A stretch of DNA of 64,000 nt from an uncultured Pelagibacteraceae bacterium (GTDB taxonomy: Bacteria > Pseudomonadota > Alphaproteobacteria > Pelagibacterales > Pelagibacteraceae), in contig CABYJS010000002.1 in assembly GCA_902519375.1 (NCBI GenBank), forward strand, positions 29,254 through 93,253. The letters run 5' to 3'. Positions 25,880 to 35,124 of the stretch are shown here, one piece after another. The notes beneath the pieces were generated by a model. That model made no database searches and had not been told where the DNA came from. It worked only from the letters and a program-made list of their open reading frames with translations. Each line of letters starts with the position of its first letter. The stretch's first letter is position 1. Made by a program: the position numbers and the translations under genes.

Positions 25880-26005
25880 GCTCAATTCGAATCTTAATCA
25901 TTTAGGTATACAACTCAAGGTAGTATTTAAAAGCCATATTTTCATTAATAAATTTAACTAGATTAAACAAACTAATGTAAGAATAAACATTCTATAAAAC
26001 CTGAA

Positions 26006-26857
26006 ATGACCAGAATTTTTACTTTAATTTTTATATTACTTTGGTCCTCAGCTTTTATAACAACCAAGCCAATTATTGATAATAGTGATCCTTTTTCGGC
26101 TTTAGCTTTTAGATTTTTTTTTGTTGCTCTTGGTTTTTATCTATTTTCTATTTTTAAAAAACATTCAATAATTATAAACAAAAAAAATTTACTTGAGTCT
26201 GTTTTTAGTGGAATTCTATTTCATGGTTTATACTTAGGAGGCGTTTTTTATTCTATTTCTATTGGTATGCCAACAAGCATTGCTGCATTAATAGTTACCC
26301 TTCAACCTATATTAACAAATGCTTTGTGTGGTCCTATTTTAAATGAGAAAGTTTCTACTAACCAATGGATAGGTGTTTTGCTTGGGTTTGGAGGTGCAAG
26401 TTTAGTCTTAGGTTGGGATATTGGATTAGGTATTCCTTTATTGGGTTTAGTCGCAACCATAGTAGCATTACTTTCTATTACGATTTCAACAATTTGGCAA
26501 AAGAAACTGAGTAATAATTTACCCTTACCAGTAAGTAACTTTTATCAGGCGGTTGGTGGATGTATTTTCCATACATTAATAATAATTTTTTTTTCAAAAC
26601 CTTATATTAATTTTACACAAACATTTTTACTCGCTATTAGTCATCAAATCTTTTTAGTCTCATTTGGTGCATTTACTATATTAATGTTTCTGATAAAAAA
26701 AAATTCAGCAAGTAAAACAGTGTCTGTATTTTTTTTGATACCCCCAACTTCGGCATTCATGGCTTGGTTTTTTTTGAACGAGACTTTAACAACTTTAGAT
26801 CTTATTGGATTTTTTATTGCCTCAACTGGGGTATATATAGCTACTAGAAATAGATAA
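26006..26857 (+). CDS. EamA/DMT-superfamily transporter
   Basis: This 283-residue protein has ten predicted membrane spans as two EamA repeats (N-terminal LWSSAFITTKPIIDNSDPFSALAFRFFFVALGFYLF; C-terminal region with SASKTVSVFFLIPPTSAFMAWFFLNETLTTLDLIGFFIASTGVYIA). Such carriers export or import small metabolites such as amino acids or nucleotide derivatives; the substrate cannot be predicted. It stands alone between a lipoprotein gene (divergent) and fhs. Confidence 0.9.
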   Translation: MTRIFTLIFILLWSSAFITTKPIIDNSDPFSALAFRFFFVALGFYLFSIFKKHSIIINKKNLLESVFSGILFHGLYLGGVFYSISIGMPTSIAALIVTLQPILTNALCGPILNEKVSTNQWIGVLLGFGGASLVLGWDIGLGIPLLGLVATIVALLSITISTIWQKKLSNNLPLPVSNFYQAVGGCIFHTLIIIFFSKPYINFTQTFLLAISHQIFLVSFGAFTILMFLIKKNSASKTVSVFFLIPPTSAFMAWFFLNETLTTLDLIGFFIASTGVYIATRNR

Positions 26858-26937
26858 GTTTAAGTAATTTTTATATTTCCAAATTGTTTAAAAAAGGATA
26901 CTAATCAGAAAATTTAATAAATTAAAGAATACTCTTA

Positions 26938-28623
26938 ATGAACAAGATTAAATCAGACATAGAGATAGCAAGAAAAGCTAAAATGAAACCAATTGCTAAG
27001 ATTCTAAAAAAAATAAATGTGCCAGATAAGAGTAGTGCTTTTAGTCCTATGGGAAGACATATCGCAAAAATTAATTTTGAATTCCTAGATAAGCTCAAGA
27101 GAAAAAAAGATGGTAATTTAATTTTAGTAACTGCTATAACTCCAACACCAGCCGGAGAAGGAAAAACTACTACCTCAGTGGGATTAAATGATGGTTTAAA
27201 TAGAATTGGAAAAAAATCAATTGTGTGTTTGAGAGAACCTAGTCTTGGTCCTTCATTTGGAATGAAAGGTGGAGCAGCTGGTGGGGGTTATGCACAAGTA
27301 GTTCCTATGGAACAAATTAATCTTCATTTTACTGGAGACTTTCATGCAATTACATCTGCACATAATCTTTTGTCAGCAATGATTGATAATCATATTTACT
27401 GGGGCAACAATCTCAATATTGATGACAAAAGAATAGTTTGGAAAAGAGTAATTGATATGAATGATCGTGCTTTAAGATTTATTGATATTAATACAAACGG
27501 TGTTGCAAAAAGTTTTAAAAGGATTGATGGTTTTGATATTACTGTAGCTTCAGAAGTAATGGCGATTTTTTGTCTTTCCAATGATTTGAAAGATTTAGAA
27601 AAAAAGATTGGTAATATAACTGTTGCATACAACAAAGAAGGTAAACAAGTTTTTGCAAAAGATCTTAAAGCTGAAGGACCAATGACAGTTTTGTTGAAGG
27701 AGGCGATAAGACCAAACGTAACTCAAAGTCTTGAAAATAATCCTGCAATAATTCATGGTGGCCCTTTTGCAAACATTGCTCATGGTTGTAATTCTATAAT
27801 AGCTACTAAAACAGCATTAAAACTATCTGATTATGTTGTGACTGAAGCAGGTTTTGGTGCAGATCTTGGAGCAGAAAAGTTTTTAAATATCAAATGTCGT
27901 AAAGCAGGTCTTTCTCCAAGTTGTGTGGTAATTGTAGCAACAATTAGAGCCTTAAAAATGCATGGAGGTGTTGAAAAAAAGGATTTAAAAAAAGAGAATA
28001 TCAACGCCTTAAAAAAGGGTTTGGTGAATTTAGAGAGACACATTTTAAATATAAAAAAATTTGGTTTAGAGCCAATAGTTGCAATTAATCATTTTATACT
28101 AGATACAAAAAAAGAAATAAAAGTAATTTTTGATTTTTGTAAAAAAATGAATGTTGAAGTGAGTGAATGTAAACATTGGGCTGAGGGTGGAAAAGGTGCT
28201 ACAAATCTTGCAAAAAAAATTGTAAAAATTTGCAAAAAAAAAAGAGGAAAATTTAATTTTCTATATAAAAATACTCTCAAATTATGGAATAAAATTGAAT
28301 TAATCGCAAAGGAAATTTACAAAGCAAGTAATATTACTGCGAGTAGAGAAATCATAGAGCAGCTTAAAATTTTTGAAGATAATGGTTACGGTCATTTGCC
28401 TGTTTGTATAGCCAAAACACAATATAGTTTTTCTACAGATCCAAAGCTTAAAGGTGCTCCATCAAATCATGAAATACCAATTAGAGAGGTAAGATTATCT
28501 TCAGGAGCAGAGTTTATAGTAGTTGTTTGCGGTTCAATAATGACAATGCCAGGTTTACCAAAAGTTCCTGCTGCTGACACTATAAGATTAAATAAAAAAG
28601 GTGAAACAGAAGGTTTATTTTAA
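26938..28623 (+). CDS. fhs: Formate-tetrahydrofolate ligase
   Basis: This 561-residue enzyme makes 10-formyl-THF from formate, THF and ATP. The P-loop [18 protein letters not shown] (66-83) and [41 protein letters not shown] are diagnostic, and the end matches [15 protein letters not shown]. Length is normal. It works in reversible C1 oxidation and ATP recovery, with the DMGDH, GcvT-like and MetF-like proteins in this window. It converges with gpsA, sharing 4 bp at the stops. Confidence 0.97.
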   Translation: MNKIKSDIEIARKAKMKPIAKILKKINVPDKSSAFSPMGRHIAKINFEFLDKLKRKKDGNLILVTAITPTPAGEGKTTTSVGLNDGLNRIGKKSIVCLREPSLGPSFGMKGGAAGGGYAQVVPMEQINLHFTGDFHAITSAHNLLSAMIDNHIYWGNNLNIDDKRIVWKRVIDMNDRALRFIDINTNGVAKSFKRIDGFDITVASEVMAIFCLSNDLKDLEKKIGNITVAYNKEGKQVFAKDLKAEGPMTVLLKEAIRPNVTQSLENNPAIIHGGPFANIAHGCNSIIATKTALKLSDYVVTEAGFGADLGAEKFLNIKCRKAGLSPSCVVIVATIRALKMHGGVEKKDLKKENINALKKGLVNLERHILNIKKFGLEPIVAINHFILDTKKEIKVIFDFCKKMNVEVSECKHWAEGGKGATNLAKKIVKICKKKRGKFNFLYKNTLKLWNKIELIAKEIYKASNITASREIIEQLKIFEDNGYGHLPVCIAKTQYSFSTDPKLKGAPSNHEIPIREVRLSSGAEFIVVVCGSIMTMPGLPKVPAADTIRLNKKGETEGLF

Positions 28624-29582
28624 ACTTTTATATTTAATTTTTTGTTGTCTTTAATAGTTTTGATCAAATTAATCATTAAAGGTATTTTTTTCTTGTCAAT
28701 TTTTTTTAGAACAAATGGAGCAATTTCTTGCACTAATTGCTCTCCTTCAACAGTATCTTTTGCCATAAATCTTTTTTTTGCAATTTCAAATTTAAATCCT
28801 TTTCCTAAATAACTACCCATTTTACTATTTCTTCCTCCTGCAGCACTTACATATAAATCACCAATACCTGCTAGTCCTAAAATAGTTTCTACATCACCTT
28901 TAAAAAATTTAATTAAATATTTCATTTCAACAATTGATTTTTGAAATAAATTTGATGCAGCATTTAAACTTTGACCAGCTCCTATTATCATAGCGTATAT
29001 ATTTTTTATAGCTGAACTAATTTCTACTCCAACAGTATCTTTAGAATACTCAATAAGATAATATTTAGTAGAGATCATATTTCCTAGTTTCTTCGCTTTA
29101 TTAACATTTTTATTAGCAATAATTACACTTGTTTGATTTTTTTTTGCTAATTCCTTAGCTAGACAAGGTCCTTTTAAAATTGAAATATCTTTTATCTTAA
29201 ATTCTTTATTAAGTTTTTCTGAAATTGTTAAAATTTTTCCTTTTTTTTTCTCATATTTTAAACCTTTTGTAAGGACAAGAATTGGAATTTTAATTTTAAG
29301 ATCTTTTAATTCTTTTCCTATAAAATCAATCCCAGAAAGACTCAGGGCAATTACAATTAGGTCAAACTTTTCTTTCAACAAGTCTTTGGAGTATTTCCTA
29401 AAATTCAGTTTTTTTGGCAATTTCATTTTTAGAGCCGAATGAAACTTATCTTTAGACGTAAGATTTTTTATAAAAACCTTACTATATGGCTCGGTAATTG
29501 TAACTTTATTTTTATTTTCTAAGCACGGAATTGAGAAAGCTGAACCCATAGCACCACCGCCAATTATTAAAATTTTTTTCAT
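28620..29582 (-). CDS. gpsA: Glycerol-3-phosphate dehydrogenase [NAD(P)+]
   Basis: This 320-residue enzyme reduces dihydroxyacetone phosphate to sn-glycerol 3-phosphate for phospholipid synthesis. It has the Rossmann motif [14 protein letters not shown] (6-19), [31 protein letters not shown], the catalytic-Lys region [18 protein letters not shown] and [27 protein letters not shown]. Very Lys-rich, in keeping with the base composition. Its end overlaps the fhs end by 4 bp. Confidence 0.93.
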   Translation of the reverse strand: MKKILIIGGGAMGSAFSIPCLENKNKVTITEPYSKVFIKNLTSKDKFHSALKMKLPKKLNFRKYSKDLLKEKFDLIVIALSLSGIDFIGKELKDLKIKIPILVLTKGLKYEKKKGKILTISEKLNKEFKIKDISILKGPCLAKELAKKNQTSVIIANKNVNKAKKLGNMISTKYYLIEYSKDTVGVEISSAIKNIYAMIIGAGQSLNAASNLFQKSIVEMKYLIKFFKGDVETILGLAGIGDLYVSAAGGRNSKMGSYLGKGFKFEIAKKRFMAKDTVEGEQLVQEIAPFVLKKIDKKKIPLMINLIKTIKDNKKLNIKV

Positions 29583-29689
29583 AATTTTTCTATGTTAGAT
29601 ATATTAATCTTTGAAGTTTTAAAATTAAAGAATTAAAGCACAAATCAATTACTATGTTAGAAAGCGATAATACGCTAGACTATTAATCT

Positions 29690-30817
29690 ATGACTATTCA
29701 ATCTAATAAACACTTGTGGAAATATACAGAATTCATTGAGAATAAAAGTTTTTCCTTTGATAGAAATAAAATTTTAGACTCTCTATCAAAAGAAGATATT
29801 GATGACGCATATCTCAGTATTTCTAGATGGGACGGTTATTCTGCAACCCCTTTAGAGGAACTAACTAAACTGTCAAATGAGTTAAATCTCGATAAAATTT
29901 ATTATAAAGACGAAAGTAAAAGATTTGAACTTAAATCTTTCAAAGCATTAGGTGGAGCTTATGCGGTAGAAAAAATAGCCAAAGAAAATAGAAATATCAT
30001 AGTCTCTACAGCTACAGCGGGTAATCATGGTAGATCAGTTGCTTGGGGTGCGAAAAGATTAGGATTAAAATGTAAAATTTTTATCAGCGAAAATGTTTCT
30101 GAATCTAGAGAACAGGCCATGGCAAAACTTGGAGCTGATGTAATTAAGGTAAAAGGTAATTACGAAAATTCATTAGTTGAATGTATTAAACAATCAACAA
30201 AAAATAATTGGAAAATAGTACAAGATGTAGCATGGAATAATTATACGACTATTCCAAAATATACAATGGCAGGTTATTCGGTCATGATGAAAGAAATTGT
30301 ATCACAAATAAATAAGAATAATATCTCTCATATAATATTACAGGCAGGTGTTGGTGGAATGGCGGCAGGCATGATTGCAGGAGTGGCAAGATATTTAAAA
30401 ACTATACCAATTATTATTGTAGTTGAACCAGATAGTGCTTCTTGTGTTTTAGAAAGTATTAGAATTGGTACAATAAAAAAAATAGACATAAAAAGGGAAA
30501 GTTTAATGGGTGGAATGTCCTGTGGAGAAGTATCTTTGGTTCCATGGGAAATCTTAAGATCTTCAGTAAAATATTGTATCAGTTTACCAGATGATGATAT
30601 TGCAAAAACTATGAAGCTTCTAGGAAATTCCAGTTTTAGCAACACAAAAATTATTGCTGGAGAAAATGCTGTACCCGGGGTAATAAGTTTAATTGCTAGC
30701 TGCGAGAATGAAAAAATAAAAAAAACAATTCAATTAAATAAAAATTCAAATGTTTTATTAATCGGTTGTGAGGGAGATACAGATGAAAAAATGTACAAAA
30801 AATTAATAAATCAATAA
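29690..30817 (+). CDS. dpaL: Diaminopropionate ammonia-lyase
   Basis: This 375-residue PLP enzyme of fold type II matches YgeX/DpaL: YKDESKRFELKSFKALGGAYAVEKIA, with the Schiff-base Lys in the LKSFKALGG stretch (81-89), STATAGNHGRSVAWGAKRLG, and ILQAGVGGMAAGMIAG for the PLP phosphate. It splits 2,3-diaminopropionate to pyruvate and ammonia. Slightly shorter than E. coli YgeX (398). The next gene follows after 12 nt. A related serine/threonine dehydratase-type substrate cannot be excluded. Confidence 0.86.
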   Translation: MTIQSNKHLWKYTEFIENKSFSFDRNKILDSLSKEDIDDAYLSISRWDGYSATPLEELTKLSNELNLDKIYYKDESKRFELKSFKALGGAYAVEKIAKENRNIIVSTATAGNHGRSVAWGAKRLGLKCKIFISENVSESREQAMAKLGADVIKVKGNYENSLVECIKQSTKNNWKIVQDVAWNNYTTIPKYTMAGYSVMMKEIVSQINKNNISHIILQAGVGGMAAGMIAGVARYLKTIPIIIVVEPDSASCVLESIRIGTIKKIDIKRESLMGGMSCGEVSLVPWEILRSSVKYCISLPDDDIAKTMKLLGNSSFSNTKIIAGENAVPGVISLIASCENEKIKKTIQLNKNSNVLLIGCEGDTDEKMYKKLINQ

Positions 30818-30829
30818 GAAATTATATAT

Positions 30830-31291
30830 ATGAAAAGAAAAATAAATCAGGAAATAAAAAATTTAGACTTTTATAAAATTTTTAAACCAGAGTTAACTCC
30901 AAAAAGAATGATGGAGTTGGGTGTTTTTGGTGGTGCTTATTTTGGATTAAACATAAAAGAATATCCTAAATCTTGGTTTACAAATGCTAAAATAAGTAAA
31001 ACATTTAATGTAGATTTGAATAGATTTAAAGTTGTCTCAGGATTGTCGAGAGAACATTGGATAGAAAAAGGTTGGATTTTTAAAGAAGATCCTCTTGGTT
31101 GGTTTCAATGGTACTGTAGATTTTGTAATGGTAGAAGAATTCCTCAAGTAGATGAAATACAAATTAAAAGGTGGAAAAATTTTAGAAGGCACGTTCTTGC
31201 AGTTGAAAAAAATTGTGAAAAAGGTGATCTAGGTTGTAGAAAAAGACAAAGACAAGCTATTTTACAATGGGCATACGACCCTTACAGATAA
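30830..31291 (+). CDS. Conserved hypothetical protein with WFQWYCRFCNGRR motif
   Basis: This 153-residue soluble, strongly basic protein contains ELTPKRMMELGVFGGAYFGL, the signature LGWFQWYCRFCNGRRIPQVDEIQIKRWKNFRRH and the end GDLGCRKRQRQAILQWAYDPYR. I recall proteins with the same motif set in other bacteria and in fungi and plants, all unnamed; I know no experimental function. The Trp/Arg/Cys-rich core suggests nucleic-acid or metal binding. It lies 12 nt after dpaL and probably belongs to the same transcript. Confidence 0.75.
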   Translation: MKRKINQEIKNLDFYKIFKPELTPKRMMELGVFGGAYFGLNIKEYPKSWFTNAKISKTFNVDLNRFKVVSGLSREHWIEKGWIFKEDPLGWFQWYCRFCNGRRIPQVDEIQIKRWKNFRRHVLAVEKNCEKGDLGCRKRQRQAILQWAYDPYR

Positions 31292-31297
31292 AGAAGT

Positions 31298-31717
31298 TTA
31301 ATTACCTAAAAAGTGAAATATTATCTTTCTTAATTGAGGTTTAAGCCTGTGTTCAAAAAGATAAAGTCCTTGCCAAGTTCCAAGTAAAAGTTCTCCATTT
31401 CTTATACTTAAGGTTATTTGATTATTTGTTAAAGAAGATTTTATATGAGCAGGCATATCGTCTTTACCCTCGGCAGAATGAATATAAAGAGAATCACCCA
31501 TTGGAGCTAACTTGTTGAAATAATTGATTAAATCAGTTTTTACATCAGGATCTGCATTCTCTTGAACAATTAAGGATGCACTGGTGTGTTGAATATTAAA
31601 ATTTAAAATACCATCTTTAAATTTACTCTTTTTTATCCAATTAATTGCTTTATCAGTAAATTCATAAAGTTTTTGTCCATTCGTATTAATTTCTAAATTG
31701 AAAAATTCTTGTTTCAT
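31298..31717 (-). CDS. YjbQ/UPF0047 family protein
   Basis: This 139-residue protein matches the YjbQ (UPF0047) family: LNFNIQHTSASLIVQENADPDVKTDLINYFNKLAP, SAEGKDDMPAHIKSSLTNNQITLSIRNGELLLGTWQGLYLFEHR. The conserved His and the HTSASL and DMPAH motifs form a metal-binding site. Some members show weak thiamine-phosphate-synthase activity; the biological role is unsettled. It is 3 nt downstream of zapE. Confidence 0.92.
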   Translation of the reverse strand: MKQEFFNLEINTNGQKLYEFTDKAINWIKKSKFKDGILNFNIQHTSASLIVQENADPDVKTDLINYFNKLAPMGDSLYIHSAEGKDDMPAHIKSSLTNNQITLSIRNGELLLGTWQGLYLFEHRLKPQLRKIIFHFLGN

Positions 31718-31720
31718 TAT

Positions 31721-32767
31721 CTAATTATAGTTACTTGAAGTTAATTCATACAAACGACTAATTGTTCTCTTAAAAGTTTCTTTTAAACTTTTTGAAGATT
31801 TTATTAAATCCAAATTGACAGGCGATGTAATCATCAGTGGAATTTTTTTTTCATATATAATATCAATTAAAGTTATAAATCTATTTTGTTGATTTGAATT
31901 ATATTCATTAAAATTTGGTAAGTTTTCAATAAATAGAAAGTCACAATTATTAGCTAGAACTAGATAATCTTCAGATCCTAAATTTCTATCACATAATTCA
32001 TCAAACTTGAATTTAACAACTCTTTCATAAAAATTTTCTATTACTAATTTACGACCCTTAATTTCTAAAACTTTTAAAGTTTTTTCTTTGTTTTTGGTGA
32101 GTTTTCTAAAAAACTTGTTAAACACGAAATTATTTGTCTCATTGATTGGAGATAAAAATCTTTCTAAATCTATATTTTTACTTGAACGATAATCTTCAAT
32201 TATTGATAGTTCATTTTGAAAACAATTTTTTTTTAGAATCTTAATAAATGGAATAAACTGATCTCTTTGTAAGCCATCTTTATAAAGATTATCTATCTCA
32301 ATATTTGATGAAAAAATAACCTTAATGTTTTCTTCAAATATTCTTTTAAATAATTTACCTAAAATCATTGCATCAACAATATTAGTTACTTGAAATTCAT
32401 CAAAGTAGATTAATTTGGTTTTTTTTTTTAAATCTTTTATAAAAAACTCTATTGTATTTTCTTTATCTTTGTTTTTAAAAATAAAATCGTGAAATTGAAT
32501 CATGAATTCATTAAAGTGAAGTCTTAATTTTTTAACTTTTATTTGATCAAAAAAAAAATTTAGAATCATAGTTTTGCCTACACCAACATCACCTACAAGA
32601 TAGAAACCGGGTCTATAATTATTTTTTTTAAAAATTTTATTTAATAATGATTGATCAAAATTATCTTTATAATAGTCTAAAAGATTATCAATTATACTTA
32701 ATTGTCTCTGATTTATTTCATATACATTATTTTCACAATGTTTTAAAAATACTTTTTTCAAATTCAT
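31721..32767 (-). CDS. zapE: Cell-division ATPase ZapE (AFG1-like)
   Basis: This 348-residue P-loop ATPase has Walker A YLVGDVGVGKTMILNFFF (57-74), Walker B LIYFDEFQVTNIVDAMILGKLFKRIFE and the AFG1 signature VIFSSNIEIDNLYKDGLQRDQFIPFI. ZapE destabilises FtsZ polymers in E. coli; mitochondrial AFG1 acts in protein quality control. Its start overlaps the stop of the cupin-like gene (ATGA). Confidence 0.93.
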   Translation of the reverse strand: MNLKKVFLKHCENNVYEINQRQLSIIDNLLDYYKDNFDQSLLNKIFKKNNYRPGFYLVGDVGVGKTMILNFFFDQIKVKKLRLHFNEFMIQFHDFIFKNKDKENTIEFFIKDLKKKTKLIYFDEFQVTNIVDAMILGKLFKRIFEENIKVIFSSNIEIDNLYKDGLQRDQFIPFIKILKKNCFQNELSIIEDYRSSKNIDLERFLSPINETNNFVFNKFFRKLTKNKEKTLKVLEIKGRKLVIENFYERVVKFKFDELCDRNLGSEDYLVLANNCDFLFIENLPNFNEYNSNQQNRFITLIDIIYEKKIPLMITSPVNLDLIKSSKSLKETFKRTISRLYELTSSNYN

Positions 32768-33192
32768 TTTTTTGTTTTAAAGTCAATTCCGTATTCAGAT
32801 CTTGTTCCCTTTCTTAATCCATAAGGTCCACAAAAAAATAGTGTTAGAGGTTTTGTACCTGGTTCAAGATCAATTCTATGTAGATTATTAGCAGATCTAA
32901 AACCTATGTAGCCGCGATGTCGCCAGTATTTACCAGAGCTTACGGTTTCCCAATACCCACCTCTTAAAATTATAGTCATATATGGAAATGGGTGGTTATG
33001 AATTCCATCACCATGATCATCTGCTAACATTTCATGTATAAGTATATTAAAAGGAAACCATTTAGGACGATGTCTAAAAAGAACATAATATCTGTTCATC
33101 CATGGCTTGGCTTCATTATATTTTGGATGAGATGGTCCTCTATCAAGAACAACTTTTTTCCGTCCAATTTTTTCAAGTAATCTTAAAAACAT
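32764..33192 (-). CDS. Cupin-like protein
   Basis: This 142-residue protein has one cupin barrel. FNILIHEMLADDHGDGIHNHPFPYMTIILRGGYWE fits motif 1 (HxHx...E/G) with His residues HNHP, and NNLHRIDLEPGTKPLTLFFCGP fits motif 2 with a single His. A metal site of the cysteine-dioxygenase type is plausible, but the substrate is unknown. It sits between bamB (no gap) and zapE (ATGA overlap). Confidence 0.78.
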   Translation of the reverse strand: MFLRLLEKIGRKKVVLDRGPSHPKYNEAKPWMNRYYVLFRHRPKWFPFNILIHEMLADDHGDGIHNHPFPYMTIILRGGYWETVSSGKYWRHRGYIGFRSANNLHRIDLEPGTKPLTLFFCGPYGLRKGTRSEYGIDFKTKK

Positions 33193-34485
33193 TTAATTTA
33201 ATCTAATAATTGAATTGTTTTTTACCAAAATGATTTTTTTATTAAAAACAAAAGGTCTAGAAATTTTTTCATTATCAATTTTGGAAATAGACTCTGTTTT
33301 TCCTGTTGCTATATCTATTGTAAGAAGGCGACCATTACTAGTTGATAGCATTAACTTGTCATAACTAGCTATAAAACCGATAGGCTTTATAATTTCTCTA
33401 GCTGTATCTCCAAAAACACTTAAAATATCAGTTATTCTTATAATATTTCCATTTTTACTGTTTATCACAAAAAAATAACCTTCATTGGATATTGAAAAAA
33501 TTAAATCATTGTAGAAAATTGATCTCACATTAGAATTAATATCTTGTTTCCAATTAATTAGACCATTATTTAAACTAAGTGAATAAAACTCGTTTCTGTT
33601 ATTTGAAAAAATTAAACTATCCCCCTGAGCAACCAAATCTGACAAAATCAAGTTAAATGCATTTTCATATATAGCGCTACTTTGAGTTGGCGTTTGCCAT
33701 ACAAGAGAGCCATTTTCTGCATCTATAGCTATTATATCACCAATTGAATTATTTAAGTAAATTTTACCTTTATCTATAATTATAGAATTTCTTTTTGGTG
33801 ATTTTAAAAAAATATTTTCACTCTTAAATTTCCAAATTTCAGAACCATCTAATAAAGAAATACATCTCAAAATATTATTCATATCAATTGAATAGATTTT
33901 ATCATTCTTAATTTTGATCTGAGAATTAAATGGATTTTCGTTTGTTTGTGACCAAATTAAATTACCTGTGTCTATATTAACTGCATAAAATTTTGAGATA
34001 TTATCAAAAACAACAAGAATTTTATTCATTGTAGACAAAGTTAAAATAGGTTTTTGTTTTTTTTCTTGTTTTGAATAAAAATTTTTTTTCCAAACAATCT
34101 TAAAATTTTCATCAAATTTAATTAAATTCGCTTTATCATCAAAAAAAATAAAATTTTTACCATCAAAGACCAATTCTGGCTCGAAATGATCAAAATTTTC
34201 AATTTTTGAAAATTTGAATTTAGATATTTTATTTACATCTTTATTAAAATCTTTTATTGCTAGATTATTTAAAAGTTCGCTAGATTTGTTCGGAAAATTC
34301 TTTTTAATATCAATTATTAAGTTTGAATTGAATTCTTTTTTTCTTACTGTTTTTTTTTCTAGAATTTTTGTTACATTTTTTGCCAATTTTTCAATCTTTT
34401 TTTCATCCGTCCAAAAACCTGACTTTGTATCAAAAGAACAGCTTGATAAAAAAATTAATAATGCAAGTAAAATATATTTAGTCAC
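33193..34485 (-). CDS. bamB: Outer-membrane assembly lipoprotein BamB-like (PQQ beta-propeller)
   Basis: The GTG start at 34485 overlaps the upstream TPR gene by 8 nt. The 430-residue product has a lipoprotein signal (LSSC, Cys16) and a repeated propeller pattern with W-x-K-x-N/E motifs and blades reading GNLIWSQTNEN, GSEIWKFKSEN, GSLVWQTPTQS and GLINWKQDINS, as in BamB. It would sit on the periplasmic face of the outer membrane in the BAM complex. The typical next gene der is absent; the cupin gene follows. Confidence 0.88.
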   Translation of the reverse strand: MTKYILLALLIFLSSCSFDTKSGFWTDEKKIEKLAKNVTKILEKKTVRKKEFNSNLIIDIKKNFPNKSSELLNNLAIKDFNKDVNKISKFKFSKIENFDHFEPELVFDGKNFIFFDDKANLIKFDENFKIVWKKNFYSKQEKKQKPILTLSTMNKILVVFDNISKFYAVNIDTGNLIWSQTNENPFNSQIKIKNDKIYSIDMNNILRCISLLDGSEIWKFKSENIFLKSPKRNSIIIDKGKIYLNNSIGDIIAIDAENGSLVWQTPTQSSAIYENAFNLILSDLVAQGDSLIFSNNRNEFYSLSLNNGLINWKQDINSNVRSIFYNDLIFSISNEGYFFVINSKNGNIIRITDILSVFGDTAREIIKPIGFIASYDKLMLSTSNGRLLTIDIATGKTESISKIDNEKISRPFVFNKKIILVKNNSIIRLN

Positions 34486-35122
34486 TCAAATCTCTACTAA
34501 GTCTTTTTCTTGTTTCTTTAATAATGTCCTGATTTGCATTATCTAACTCAAGTACTTTATTAAAAAAATCTTTTGCTTTTTGTTTCTCATTTTTAGAATA
34601 AAAGAACTCAGCCGTTAGATATAAAGCATGTGAGCTCCAAATACTCTTTGAACTAATTAAAGGTCGCAAAATTTTTAAAAGTTCATTTTCATTTACTTTA
34701 TCTGCATTATATAGCCCTTTCTTGAATATGATTAGGTTTTTTATTTCTTTTTCTAAAGGAGTTTCATTAATTAAAACATCAAAAAGATCATTAACGTCTT
34801 TATGATCTGATATGAGTTGATTATCTATAATAAAGTATAGGGATAAAGGAGAATAAGTTGAATTTTTTGTTTTAATAATATTAATCAATTTTAAAGTAGT
34901 TTCGTCTTTTGTGTCATCAGAATGGTTAATAATTATTGAATTATACTGATCTGAAACTTTTTTAATCTGTAATTTTTCAAATTCTTTATAACCAAAGAAA
35001 CTAATTATAATTCCCAAAAATAATATTAACAAAATTAATAAAAATTTTTTATTATTTATGATAAAATTTTTAATTTTTTCATTTCTGGTATTCGTATTAA
35101 TTATTGATAGATCCTCATCCAT
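34478..35122 (-). CDS. Membrane-anchored TPR protein, YfgM-like
   Basis: This 214-residue protein has a short cytosolic N-terminus, one membrane span (KKFLLILLILFLGIIISFFGY, about 26-46), and a periplasmic helical part ending in a TPR-like repeat (LYLTAEFFYSKNEKQKAKDFFNKVLELDNANQDIIKETRKRL). In alphaproteobacteria such TPR_21 proteins sit directly before bamB, as here, and YfgM is a chaperone partner at the Sec translocon in E. coli. Sequence identity is too low to be certain of the equivalence. Confidence 0.8.
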   Translation of the reverse strand: MDEDLSIINTNTRNEKIKNFIINNKKFLLILLILFLGIIISFFGYKEFEKLQIKKVSDQYNSIIINHSDDTKDETTLKLINIIKTKNSTYSPLSLYFIIDNQLISDHKDVNDLFDVLINETPLEKEIKNLIIFKKGLYNADKVNENELLKILRPLISSKSIWSSHALYLTAEFFYSKNEKQKAKDFFNKVLELDNANQDIIKETRKRLSRDLSD

Positions 35123-35124
35123 AT

